Assembly (NCBI GenBank): GCA_016789365.1
Contig: JAEURH010000021.1
Coordinates: forward strand, 1-41,595
Direction: 5' to 3'
Source: Anaerolineales bacterium
GTDB lineage: Bacteria; Chloroflexota; Anaerolineae; Anaerolineales; Villigracilaceae
DNA: 41,595 nt
Part shown: in pieces, positions 29,427-38,514 of the stretch
Layout: every line of letters starts with the position of its first letter
Position numbering within the stretch: the stretch's first letter is position 1
The notes under the pieces: model-generated
Seen by the model: the letters and a program-made list of their open reading frames with translations, nothing else
Database searches by the model: none
What the model was told of the DNA's origin: nothing
Translations under genes and position numbers: made by a program

Positions 29427-31487
29427 ATGGCACAAAGAAAAAACTTTTTTCTCGTCATTCTAATTTGGATTATCCTATGGTGGCTACCTTGGGGAAAAAC
29501 ATTATTTCTTGACCTGAATCTCTACTTTATCTTATTAATTGATACGATTCGCCTAACACTAGCGATGATTTTATTTATCGTCCCTGGCGCGCTGATTTAT
29601 TGCATCTTCCACGATTCTAAAGATAAATTTTATTCTATTGGAATTATCCCAGCAGGGTTCACCTTCTCTGTTTTCCTTATCGGCATCATTGGCTTGATGG
29701 GCAGAATAGTAGGAGGTTCTTTTTTAACAGTGAAGTTTTTATTTTTTCTAACAGGCATTATCGGCTTGTTTGTTTTTGCAAGAAAAAATGAATATTTACC
29801 CCAATGGATAGAATCATTGCGCAATATTTCATTCAACAAAATTTTATTTTCAGCGCTTGTTTTGTCGTTTTTATTATCTATTAGCGATTTGCTCTTTTTT
29901 ATCGATGATTTAACATATCTTGCGTATCTCACAAATTGGCAATATTCAGAGCAGTTGGGATTTCAAAATATTATCCATGAACCAGTCGTCATCGAACTAG
30001 AACGCTTTTGGCTAGCAATGTACCCAATGGGGCAGGCTATTTTGTCTGATTTAAGCGGCATTCCTGGTATTTTACTTTTTAGTAATTATCTTGAATTACT
30101 GCTTGTTCCTTTAGCAGTAGTTACTGCTTATTGGTTTGCTTGCCAACTTGGTTTTTCTCGTAATGCCGCCGCGATTTCTGTATTATTTCAAGTTTCATTA
30201 TATGCTTGGCTGATTGGGGATGAATGGCCCATTGGCACATGGTTTTATCAATCTATGGGAGAAGATAAGGTTTCTGCTGTATTTCTTCTTGCGCCCGTAT
30301 TTTTTGTATATGTCATTAAATATATTGAGTCAACATCTTGGAAAGATTTAATGCTTGCCCTTTTTTCTGGGCTTGCGATTACTTTAACGCACCCTGTTTC
30401 TTTGTTTTTTGTCTGCATGCTTGCGCTATGGGTAACTGCGTTTGGTTTTCTTTTTAGAAAAACAAAATTAAATCAAGTTATCGCAATTATCTTTCTTGTT
30501 ACCTTTTTAATCTCGCCGTATTTATTGATTCGCTTGATTGACTTTTCATCACATGCAGGGTTTGTGGCAGGGGTTGCTCAATCGGGTGGCGGGGCATATC
30601 AAATTGACCGATATACCAATGTCATAAGTGATACTTTTTATGGAATGAATCCACGCATGTTATTGTTTATTGACCTTGAATTGGGCGGCGTTTTTAACGC
30701 TTTTCGTTTTATTCCAGTTGTCATTGGGTTACTCACATTAACAGTTTCTTTTATCCAGTTAAGGAATGGGAAGCTATATTGGTATGTGTTTGCTTCAGCG
30801 CTATTAGTTCTTTTAGTCGCTATTCCTTACACAGGTTGGATATTTGGTTACTTTACAGACGCTCGCCTGATTTATCGCGCTTCATGGTTTGCGCCATTGG
30901 GTTTAGGGAGCGTTATCATTTTGCAGTCTGTTTCTAGCCGCGTGAAAAATTTGAAACTATCTTCAAAAAGAAATAATTTAATTTTGCTCTTCTGCTTTTT
31001 GTTTATTTTGCCAGTATTTGCTTTTATGAACCTACCACGCATTCCGAAATTTTTTGAGCTTTTAGAACGCAATATACAATTAGCCAAAATCGGCTCTGAA
31101 ATTGATTCTCTGTCTGAAAACCAAGTTGTATCCATTGGCTTGGATTATGTTGACACGATGTTACTGCCTGGCGTTTCGGCAAAGGCAATGTTGATTTCGT
31201 TTCGTGAAGAGAAATTAGATAATGGACATAATCATTATTTGACTGAAGCCGAGATTGAAGAACGGATTTATGCGAGCGACACGATTCGGTCACTAGCAAC
31301 GGACGAAAAAATAAATCAAGAGCGATGCGCTTTTATTAATAAATATAATGTGGAATTTGTAGTTGCAGATAATGCAAATGCAGATTTGTATTTGCAGTTA
31401 ATTCGCAACTGCGGAATGGCGGCTGAAAAAAAATATCAGACAAAAGACAAATCCCTTTTGCAGATTCAGGTTGCAGGTCAAGAATGA
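29427..31487 (+). CDS. Large polytopic membrane protein, glycosyltransferase C-type (GT-C) candidate
   Basis: This 686-residue protein has about 14-16 membrane helices and ends in a soluble domain of roughly 130 residues (about 555-686: LSENQVVSIGLDYVDTMLLPG ... INKYNVEFVVADN). The overall plan, many helices followed by a soluble tail, and the company of sugar genes suggest a lipid-linked sugar transferase or polymerase. A clear first-loop acidic pair (IDDLTYLAY at about 166) fits a GT-C fold. The last gene of the operon (38507-40030) has a similar design. I cannot name the sugar. No strong ribosome site precedes the ATG. Confidence 0.6.
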   Translation: MAQRKNFFLVILIWIILWWLPWGKTLFLDLNLYFILLIDTIRLTLAMILFIVPGALIYCIFHDSKDKFYSIGIIPAGFTFSVFLIGIIGLMGRIVGGSFLTVKFLFFLTGIIGLFVFARKNEYLPQWIESLRNISFNKILFSALVLSFLLSISDLLFFIDDLTYLAYLTNWQYSEQLGFQNIIHEPVVIELERFWLAMYPMGQAILSDLSGIPGILLFSNYLELLLVPLAVVTAYWFACQLGFSRNAAAISVLFQVSLYAWLIGDEWPIGTWFYQSMGEDKVSAVFLLAPVFFVYVIKYIESTSWKDLMLALFSGLAITLTHPVSLFFVCMLALWVTAFGFLFRKTKLNQVIAIIFLVTFLISPYLLIRLIDFSSHAGFVAGVAQSGGGAYQIDRYTNVISDTFYGMNPRMLLFIDLELGGVFNAFRFIPVVIGLLTLTVSFIQLRNGKLYWYVFASALLVLLVAIPYTGWIFGYFTDARLIYRASWFAPLGLGSVIILQSVSSRVKNLKLSSKRNNLILLFCFLFILPVFAFMNLPRIPKFFELLERNIQLAKIGSEIDSLSENQVVSIGLDYVDTMLLPGVSAKAMLISFREEKLDNGHNHYLTEAEIEERIYASDTIRSLATDEKINQERCAFINKYNVEFVVADNANADLYLQLIRNCGMAAEKKYQTKDKSLLQIQVAGQE

Positions 31488-31547
31488 AGCGGGGTTTTTA
31501 TCAAAATGGTAGAATTTGATTCATGAATCCACATCAGGAAGTAGCAA

Positions 31548-32510
31548 ATGTATAAAGGTAAAACAGTGGCTGTGGTTGTGCCTGTATATAATGAAGAAAA
31601 GTTAATTCGACGGGTGATTGAAACCATGCCATCTTTTGTGGATACGATTGTGATAGTGGATGATTGTAGTAAAGATAATACGCCGAATGTGGTTCGTGAA
31701 TATATTGAAAAAAATCCTGATAGGGTTGTGTTGATTGAGCATGAAAAAAATGAAGGCGTAGGCGGGGCAATTGCAACTGGATATAAATGGTGTCGTTATG
31801 AAAATATTGATGCAACAGTAGTTATGGCAGGTGATGCACAGATGGACCCAAATGATTTGCCTGCATTGTTAGACCCTGTGGTGAATGATGAAGTGGATTA
31901 TGCAAAAGGGAATCGTTTGGTTTCGGGTGATGCGTGGCGAACGATGCCGCGTGTGCGTTATTTAGGCAATGCCATGCTTTCGCTTCTGACGAAGATTGCA
32001 TCTGGGTACTGGCATGTGGCAGACTCTCAAACGGGATACACGGTTGCGAATTTGAAAGTGTTGCAGACGATTAACTTAGATAAAATTTACAAACGATATG
32101 GCATGCCCAATGATATGTTGGTGAAATTGAATGTTTATAACTTTCGGGTGTGTGATGTGGAAGTGAAACCCATTTATGGCATTGGCGAAAAATCTGGTAT
32201 TCGCCCAATACGCATGATTCCGAAGTTGGCTTGGCAATTGTTTAAGTTTTTTATGTACCGCATGGTTCAAAAATATATTATTCGAGATTTTCATCCGCTG
32301 GTATTTTTTTATTTATCAGGGTTTGTGATGTTTTTTAGCGGATTAATATTTGGTTTGTATTTACTTTTTTATCGTATCTTTGTAGGTCCAGTTGAGGCGA
32401 CTAGTACGATTATGGCTGTGTTTTTATTTATTACGGGTATGCAATCTTTATTTTTTGCCATGTGGTTTGATATGGATTACAACAAGAACTCATCTGTGCG
32501 AGGTAGATAA
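31548..32510 (+). CDS. GT2-family glycosyltransferase with C-terminal membrane helices (DPM1-like)
   Basis: This 320-residue protein has the GT-A signature VVPVYNEEKLI (10-20), the nucleotide-binding VDDCSKDN (38-44), and GDAQMDP (95-101) as metal-binding site. Two membrane helices near the C-terminus (about 250-310) are typical of polyprenyl-phosphate sugar transferases. It likely moves a nucleotide-sugar to a lipid carrier, feeding the large GT-C-like proteins. AGGAAG precedes the start. The epimerase follows 9 bases later with AAGGAG. Confidence 0.85.
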   Translation: MYKGKTVAVVVPVYNEEKLIRRVIETMPSFVDTIVIVDDCSKDNTPNVVREYIEKNPDRVVLIEHEKNEGVGGAIATGYKWCRYENIDATVVMAGDAQMDPNDLPALLDPVVNDEVDYAKGNRLVSGDAWRTMPRVRYLGNAMLSLLTKIASGYWHVADSQTGYTVANLKVLQTINLDKIYKRYGMPNDMLVKLNVYNFRVCDVEVKPIYGIGEKSGIRPIRMIPKLAWQLFKFFMYRMVQKYIIRDFHPLVFFYLSGFVMFFSGLIFGLYLLFYRIFVGPVEATSTIMAVFLFITGMQSLFFAMWFDMDYNKNSSVRGR

Positions 32511-32519
32511 GGAGATTTT

Positions 32520-33473
32520 ATGTTTGAAGGTAAAAAGATATTAATCACAGGTGGTGCTGGTTTTATTGGTGCGACAATTATTGGTAGATTGGTTCAAAAG
32601 AATAAAATTGTTGTTTACGATAATTTGAGCCGTAACTCTTTAAAAGATAGAAGTTTTCATAACCACAAAAACTTGACCATGATTAATGGGGATGTATTAG
32701 ATTATGAAAATCTTGCTAAAGCCATGCAAGACTGTGAAATTATTGTGCATTGTGCGGCAATTGCAGGTATTGATACTGTTATTAAACGTCCAGTACATAC
32801 CATGCGGGTTAATATGGTGGGTTCTGCTAATGTATTAGAAGCGGCTTCACATTTATCAAAATGCGAGCGGGTGGTTTGTTTTTCTACAAGTGAAGTGTTT
32901 GGCCAATATGCTTTTCGCGTTTCGGAGACAGATAATACAGTGATGGGAAAAGTAGGCGAGGCGCGTTGGACGTATGCAGTGAGTAAATTAGCGGAAGAAC
33001 ATTTAGCAATTTCATATCACAAAGAAAAGGGATTACCTACAACAGTAGTAAGACCATTCAATATTTATGGACCAGGTCAGGTGGGGGAAGGGGCGATGAG
33101 TATTTTTATCCAAAAAGCATTGAAGAATCAGCCAATTCAAGTGCATGGCGACGGGACGCAAATCCGCGCTTGGTGCTATGTGGATGATATGGTGAATGGT
33201 ACTTTATTGGTAATGAAACATCCAAAAGCAATTGGCGAATCGTTTAATATTGGAAATCAGGAAGCGGTGGTCACGATTTACGGCTTGGCGAAAATGGTCA
33301 AGCAAGCCTTGGGGTCAAAGTCAAAAATTGCATTCAGCGGAAAAAGCACAGTAGATGTTGAATTGCGCGTGCCTGCGGTCAAAAAAGCCCGCGAGCTACT
33401 TGGCTTTGAAGCAAAAGTCAGTTTAGAAGACGGCATTAAGCAAACTGCAAAGTATTACAAAAAATATTCGTGA
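32520..33473 (+). CDS. NAD-dependent nucleotide-sugar epimerase/dehydratase
   Basis: This 317-residue short-chain dehydrogenase of the extended type has GGAGFIG (11-17) for NAD binding. It carries the catalytic STSE (122-125) and YAVSK with Tyr152 and Lys156. [10 protein letters not shown] and a substrate-binding C-domain with [10 protein letters not shown] follow. It converts a UDP- or CDP-linked sugar by epimerisation, dehydration or decarboxylation; which one is not decidable from motifs. Its position beside an aminotransferase, acetyltransferase and amidotransferase suggests it supplies a keto-sugar for amino-sugar synthesis. Confidence 0.88.
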   Translation: MFEGKKILITGGAGFIGATIIGRLVQKNKIVVYDNLSRNSLKDRSFHNHKNLTMINGDVLDYENLAKAMQDCEIIVHCAAIAGIDTVIKRPVHTMRVNMVGSANVLEAASHLSKCERVVCFSTSEVFGQYAFRVSETDNTVMGKVGEARWTYAVSKLAEEHLAISYHKEKGLPTTVVRPFNIYGPGQVGEGAMSIFIQKALKNQPIQVHGDGTQIRAWCYVDDMVNGTLLVMKHPKAIGESFNIGNQEAVVTIYGLAKMVKQALGSKSKIAFSGKSTVDVELRVPAVKKARELLGFEAKVSLEDGIKQTAKYYKKYS

Positions 33474-33491
33474 TAATATAAACTTTATAAA

Positions 33492-34598
33492 ATGATACCC
33501 ATTATCAAACCTTATTTAGATGAAAAAGAACTTGAGCAAATTTCACAAGTGCTCTCTTCTGGTTTTTTAACGCAAGGACCAAAAACACTTGAGTTTGAAA
33601 AAATTGTTGCTGAACATATTGGCAGTAAACATGCCTTTGCAATGAGTTCTTGTACTACTGCTTTACATTTGGCTTTGGTTGTTTTAGATATCAAGCCAGA
33701 TGATGAAGTGCTCGTTGCAGATTTTACATTCCCTGCTACAGCCAATGTAGTAGTACAGTTGGGCGCGAAACCTGTTTTAGTGGATATTGATTTAGATACA
33801 TTCACAATTAATCCACAAGATTTGGAAAGAAAAATTACATCCAAAACAAAAGCAGTCATTCCTGTAGATGCGTTTGGATGCTCGGCAAATTACGATGAAA
33901 TTCTAAAAATAACAAACAAATATAATCTGCCTGTTATTGAAGATGCCGCCACAACAATTGGTACAACATATTATGATAGATATTGTGGTAACTTAACCAC
34001 AATGGGATGTTTTAGTTTTCATCCGCGTAAAGTTATCACCACAGGCGAAGGTGGCATGATTACCACCAATGATGATGCCCTCGCTGAAAAAATAAAACTA
34101 TTGCGTAGTCACGGCGGCGTGAGAAAAGGTGCATGGTTTGAATACGAAGCCGCGGGTTTCAATTATCGTTTGAGTGATGTGCTAGGTGCAATTGGCGTAG
34201 CTCAAATGCACAAGCTTTCTTATTTGATTAATCGCAAACGTGAACTTGCGCAAGAATTATCAAATCGCCTCGTAAGTATTTCTGGCGTGCGAACCCCAAC
34301 CAACCCAAAATGGGGTGGGCATATTTATCAATCGTATGTGATTTTGTTAGATGAAAAAATTAATCGTGATAAAGTGATTGAATCAATGAAATCACAAGGC
34401 GTTGAAACAACCATCGGAACGTATGCGTTACACGACCAACCTTTTTTTCAAAAACAATTTGGATATAAAACTGGTGAATTGATGAATTCGCACATAGCCT
34501 TTACTCAAAGTGTGACATTGCCTCTCTATCCGCAAATGACCGCCTCAGACCTGGACCGTATAGCGGATACGCTAAGGGCGGCTATTAGCTCAGCCTGA
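33492..34598 (+). CDS. DegT/DnrJ/EryC1-type PLP aminotransferase
   Basis: This 368-residue nucleotide-sugar aminotransferase has SSCTTALHLAL (52-62), a cofactor-binding IEDAATTIG with Asp151, and SFHPRK with Lys180 as the PLP lysine, then ITTGEGGM. It should transfer an amino group, usually from glutamate, to a keto-sugar, giving an amino-sugar for the surface glycan. The gene begins 18 bases after the epimerase stop, and the acetyltransferase follows 13 bases after its own stop. Confidence 0.92.
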   Translation: MIPIIKPYLDEKELEQISQVLSSGFLTQGPKTLEFEKIVAEHIGSKHAFAMSSCTTALHLALVVLDIKPDDEVLVADFTFPATANVVVQLGAKPVLVDIDLDTFTINPQDLERKITSKTKAVIPVDAFGCSANYDEILKITNKYNLPVIEDAATTIGTTYYDRYCGNLTTMGCFSFHPRKVITTGEGGMITTNDDALAEKIKLLRSHGGVRKGAWFEYEAAGFNYRLSDVLGAIGVAQMHKLSYLINRKRELAQELSNRLVSISGVRTPTNPKWGGHIYQSYVILLDEKINRDKVIESMKSQGVETTIGTYALHDQPFFQKQFGYKTGELMNSHIAFTQSVTLPLYPQMTASDLDRIADTLRAAISSA

Positions 34599-34611
34599 GC
34601 GTTTGAAGCCT

Positions 34612-35271
34612 ATGACAAAACGAATTGTTATCCTCGGCACAGGTGGGAATTGTATTGATATTCTAGATGCACTTCTCGAAATTAATCGTTCTAAGAATGA
34701 ACCAATATATGAATGTATTGGCTTTTTAGATGACAACCCTGCAAAATTAAATCAATCGTTTCATGGCGTAAGCGTTTTAGGCAATTTGCAAATGGCAAGA
34801 GAAATAAAAGAGTGTTCTTTTGTTTTTGGAATTGGAAGTGTTTCCAACTTTTGGAAGAGAAAAGATATTCTCTCAAAACTTAAAATTGAAGAGGATAGAT
34901 TTGAAATTATTATCCACCCCACTGCCAGTGTTTCTCAATGGGCAAACATAGGGCAGGGAACAGTGATTTTTCAAAATGCAGTTGTTACCTCCAATGCAAA
35001 AATTGGTAGCCATGTAATGATTTTGCCAAATAGTATCATTAGCCACGATGATTTAATTGGCGATTTCACTTGTGTTGCAGGCGGCGTAAGTATTTCGGGC
35101 AATGTCAAAATTGGAGAAAGTTGCTATGTTGGAGCAAACGCTTCCATTAAAGAAGGAATTGAAATAGGAAAACATTGTTTGATTGGAATGGGCAGTGTTG
35201 TCCTTAATAATGTCTCTGAAAATAGCATAATGGTTGGCAACCCAGCCAAATTTTTGAGGAATGTAAGTTAG
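34612..35271 (+). CDS. Sugar O/N-acetyltransferase, NeuD/PglD-like
   Basis: This 219-residue protein has an N-terminal nucleotide-sugar-binding region (IVILGTGGNCIDILDALL, IGFLDDNPAKL). A left-handed beta-helix made of hexapeptide repeats follows (IGQGTVIFQN, VGANASIKEG, IGMGSVVLNN, IMVGNPAKFL). This is the plan of PglD and NeuD acetyltransferases, which acetylate the amino-sugar made by the preceding aminotransferase. I start it at the ATG at 34612; a TTG at 34603 is also open. Confidence 0.88.
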   Translation: MTKRIVILGTGGNCIDILDALLEINRSKNEPIYECIGFLDDNPAKLNQSFHGVSVLGNLQMAREIKECSFVFGIGSVSNFWKRKDILSKLKIEEDRFEIIIHPTASVSQWANIGQGTVIFQNAVVTSNAKIGSHVMILPNSIISHDDLIGDFTCVAGGVSISGNVKIGESCYVGANASIKEGIEIGKHCLIGMGSVVLNNVSENSIMVGNPAKFLRNVS

Positions 35272-35279
35272 GTGATGAA

Positions 35280-36428
35280 ATGAAACGATGTTCACGTTGT
35301 TTATATGATGAGACAGTTCCCAATATTTCTTTTGATGAAAATGGGGTTTGTAATTATTGCCATGTGCACGACCAATTAGAAGCAGAATATCCAACAGGTG
35401 AAGCAGGTCGTCTAAAACTTGAATCAATTGCCAGTCAAGTAAGAAGCGAGAGTCGTAATAAACCGTATGATGTAATTGTAGGAGTTAGCGGTGGTGCAGA
35501 TTCATCTTATATGGTTTATCTGGCAAAGCAATTGGGCTTACGCCCATTAGCGGTTCATTTTGATAACACTTGGGACTCGACGGTTGCTGTTGAGAATATT
35601 CAAAATGTTTTACAAAAACTTGACGTTGATTTATATACTTATGTGGTAGACAACAAAGAATATGATGATATTTATCGTTCGTTTTTGAAAGCAGGCGTGC
35701 CTGACGTGGAAGCGCCAACGGATATTGGGCTTGCGGCTGTATTAAATATGGCGGCGGAAAAATATAAAATTAAATATGTGTTTGAAGGGCATTCGTTTCG
35801 GACAGAAGGTGTGGCACCGCTTGGTTGGATTTATATGGACGGTAAATATATTCAAAGCGTGCAAAAACAATATGGCACAATGCCGCTGAAAACATATCCA
35901 AATATGTTAATGCCAAAATTTATTCAATGGTCTGCGTTGTTAGGTCTAAAAAAAATTCGCCCATTGTATTATATTGATTATGTTAAGAAAGAAGCGATGG
36001 CGATGCTTACTCAAAATCTAGGTTGGGAATGGTATGGCGGACATCATCTTGAAAATCGGTTTACTGCCTTTTGGCATACATATTTTATGCCCAAAAGATT
36101 CAATGTGGATACACGTTTGTTGGGTCATGCCGCTTTGGTTCGTTCTGGTCAAATCACGCGCGAGCAAGGATTGGACTTAATCAATGCGCCACAGCCGTAT
36201 GATGCTGAATTAGTTGAAATGGTGAAAAAGCGACTTGGCTTTACGGATGAAGAATTTGAAAAAATTATTAATGCGCCAAAACGAACCTATCGTGATTTCA
36301 AAACATACAAAAAAACATTTGAGCGAATGCGCCCGTTTTGGTGGTTAATGTATAAACTGAACCGCGTGCCAAAAAGTTTTTATATGAAATTTTGTTTTCC
36401 AGACCCTTTAGATATAAAACATAAATGA
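35280..36428 (+). CDS. N-acetyl sugar amidotransferase (WbpG/PseA-like)
   Basis: This 382-residue PP-loop enzyme has a Cys4 zinc ribbon (Cys4, Cys7, Cys24, Cys27), then VGVSGGADSSYM (residues 68-79) for ATP binding. GHSFRTEGVAPLGW follows downstream. The family converts N-acetyl groups of sugars into acetamidino groups, normally using ammonia from HisF/HisH-like partners; no such partner genes are in this window. It would modify the sugar made by the epimerase, aminotransferase and acetyltransferase. The stop overlaps the next start (ATGA). Confidence 0.88.
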   Translation: MKRCSRCLYDETVPNISFDENGVCNYCHVHDQLEAEYPTGEAGRLKLESIASQVRSESRNKPYDVIVGVSGGADSSYMVYLAKQLGLRPLAVHFDNTWDSTVAVENIQNVLQKLDVDLYTYVVDNKEYDDIYRSFLKAGVPDVEAPTDIGLAAVLNMAAEKYKIKYVFEGHSFRTEGVAPLGWIYMDGKYIQSVQKQYGTMPLKTYPNMLMPKFIQWSALLGLKKIRPLYYIDYVKKEAMAMLTQNLGWEWYGGHHLENRFTAFWHTYFMPKRFNVDTRLLGHAALVRSGQITREQGLDLINAPQPYDAELVEMVKKRLGFTDEEFEKIINAPKRTYRDFKTYKKTFERMRPFWWLMYKLNRVPKSFYMKFCFPDPLDIKHK

Positions 36429-37612
36429 AAATTTTTATCGGGTTAACAGATGTTGCCAACGTTACAGATAATTATGCAAAAGGATTTCGTGCCTTAGGGC
36501 ATGAAGTTTTTACAGTAGTATGGAGTAAAAGTCGCTTCTATCCTGACGTTGAATATGACCTTGTGATTGATACAGGGTCATCTGCTTTGAGCGGATTCAA
36601 AAGATACTTGAACATTCTTGTTAATTTGTTGAAAATTGTAAAAGGATTGAAGTGCGATTTATTTATTTTATATGCGCCTGCTGTTTTACCTACGTATTTA
36701 TATTATCCAATTCTTAAGTTGCTAGGCAAAAAAATAATCACAGCCTTTTGGGGTAGTGACGTGCGTTATTGGTACGCCTTTGCTCAAGAAATGAAACAAT
36801 TAGGGGCAGAAGATGAAGTGTATCCATTTTTTGATTATGCCCGCACTCGGTCGGGTGGCAGTTATTGGGATAAACTCCGCACCATAAAAACTGCCGAAAA
36901 ATATTCCGATTTTATTATCTCACAACCTGATTGTGCGCAACTGCAAACAAAACCTTATATGCGTTGTAACTTGCCCATAGATTTAGCTCAATTTGAATTT
37001 AAGATTCACGGCAGAGAAAGACCTTTAATTCTTCATGCGCCTAGCGTTCCCGAAGCCAAAGGGACAGATGTTGTGATGAAAGTCATTGATGAATTAAAAG
37101 AAGAAGGTTTGCAATTTGATTTTCGTCTGATTCAAAACATGCCAAATACTGAATTGCTAGCATTACTTGCTGAGTCTGATATTGTTGTGGATGAATTATA
37201 TGCCGCCACTGTGGGCGGACTCTCTGCCGAGGCAATGGCAAGTGGAAATGCTGTTTTAGTCAGATACATGGAAGAGTATTGTAAAGTTCCCAAAGGTTGC
37301 CCCGCGATTAATACCAATAAATTTACATTGAAAGAAAATTTACTCGAAATGATTTTGAATATAGAAAAAAGAAAGCAAATTACCAGTTTAGGTCGCCCGT
37401 ATGTTGAATTAGCAAATGACCATGTGAAAATATGTAAAACCTTGTTAGCATGGCTAGAAAATAAAAACAAACTTGAATATGATTTTTACCCTGAATTTTA
37501 TAAAACATTTTCTATCCCTACCGAGATTTTGAAAAATGAGAAAAGGGAAGCAAATAAAAAACGGAATGATTTTTACAAAATGCTATTTTTTGGCGGGAAA
37601 TCAAACGCATGA
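36425..37612 (+). CDS. GT-B type glycosyltransferase
   Basis: This 395-residue protein begins MKIFIGLTDVANVTDNYAKGFRALGHEV, a GT-B acceptor fold. It has a second Rossmann half with ILHAPSVPEAKGTDVVMKVIDEL, LLALLAESDIVVDELY and GLSAEAMASGNAVLV, the donor-binding E-containing loop. No membrane segment is present, so it acts at the inner membrane face. ATGA overlaps join it to both neighbours, tying it closely to the amidotransferase and the flippase-like gene. Donor and acceptor are unknown. Confidence 0.82.
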   Translation: MKIFIGLTDVANVTDNYAKGFRALGHEVFTVVWSKSRFYPDVEYDLVIDTGSSALSGFKRYLNILVNLLKIVKGLKCDLFILYAPAVLPTYLYYPILKLLGKKIITAFWGSDVRYWYAFAQEMKQLGAEDEVYPFFDYARTRSGGSYWDKLRTIKTAEKYSDFIISQPDCAQLQTKPYMRCNLPIDLAQFEFKIHGRERPLILHAPSVPEAKGTDVVMKVIDELKEEGLQFDFRLIQNMPNTELLALLAESDIVVDELYAATVGGLSAEAMASGNAVLVRYMEEYCKVPKGCPAINTNKFTLKENLLEMILNIEKRKQITSLGRPYVELANDHVKICKTLLAWLENKNKLEYDFYPEFYKTFSIPTEILKNEKREANKKRNDFYKMLFFGGKSNA

Positions 37613-38514
37613 AAAAACCTTGGCTGGAAAATATAAAGAAGTGGCGAAATGTTCTTTCTCCAATAATAGGAGCAGGAGTATTGTTTCTTTTTGGTTATTG
37701 GCTATGGAATTATCGTGAAATTATTTTCACCTCATTACAACAAATTGGTTTAATACAATTAATCATCACAATCGTATTGATGTTACTAGTAATGGTATTA
37801 ACTGTTTTAGTATTAGTGATTTTAGTCCGTGACAAAGGTTATGCTTTCAATTTCGTAGATGGCTACCATACCTTGAACCTCTCTCAACTTGCATCAATGA
37901 TTCCTGGTGGCGTATGGGGTTTTGCTGGGTTTGCAGGCTTTCTCTGGTCTCGCGGCGTATCCAAAATTGATTCGGCAATTATTATTTTTCTCAACACCTT
38001 AATCATGCTTTCGGCGTGTGCGGTCGTAGGGTTTTCAGGTTTAATATCAATTCTTGGCTGGCAGTACGCAGTTTTATGCTTTATTCCGTTCATTTTTTTA
38101 ATTTTCACAAGAAACCGCTTAGAAGAATTTAGAAAAATATATTTCCCTGAAAGTTCTACCTTGCCTTCTGTAAAAACTTTATTACAAGCGGCTGGGTTAG
38201 GAATTTTAGTTTGGCTAATCACCGCATTTTGTTTTGCATGGATGTTGTTTTCAGCAAGTGTTAATTCGTTAATTCCAATTCAAGTTGCTATTGGGGCATA
38301 CGCCGCAGGCTACTTGGGTGGTTATCTCACGTTCCTTGTGCCTTCGGGTTTGGGTGTGAGCGAAGGCTTAACGACTTTGATATTAAGTTCTTACATGAAA
38401 GCCGAAAACATATTGGCGGTGGCTATCTCTTTTCGTATTCTTCACACACTGGTAATTTGGGCAAACATTATTGTATCTGCATCCCTAACTTCAAAAATCA
38501 AAAAAGATGACTAA
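37609..38514 (+). CDS. LPG_synthase_TM-like membrane protein (flippase-like)
   Basis: This 301-residue protein has about eight membrane helices and the segment LASMIPGGVWGFAGFAGFLW. It also carries GYLGGYLTFLVPSGLGVSEGL, typical of the UPF0104/LPG_synthase_TM family. Members are flippase-like proteins or the membrane part of lysyl-phosphatidylglycerol synthase; here the catalytic half is missing. In this operon it may help move a lipid-linked glycan across the membrane, which is inference. It overlaps the previous gene by 4 and the next by 8 bases. Confidence 0.82.
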   Translation: MKKPWLENIKKWRNVLSPIIGAGVLFLFGYWLWNYREIIFTSLQQIGLIQLIITIVLMLLVMVLTVLVLVILVRDKGYAFNFVDGYHTLNLSQLASMIPGGVWGFAGFAGFLWSRGVSKIDSAIIIFLNTLIMLSACAVVGFSGLISILGWQYAVLCFIPFIFLIFTRNRLEEFRKIYFPESSTLPSVKTLLQAAGLGILVWLITAFCFAWMLFSASVNSLIPIQVAIGAYAAGYLGGYLTFLVPSGLGVSEGLTTLILSSYMKAENILAVAISFRILHTLVIWANIIVSASLTSKIKKDD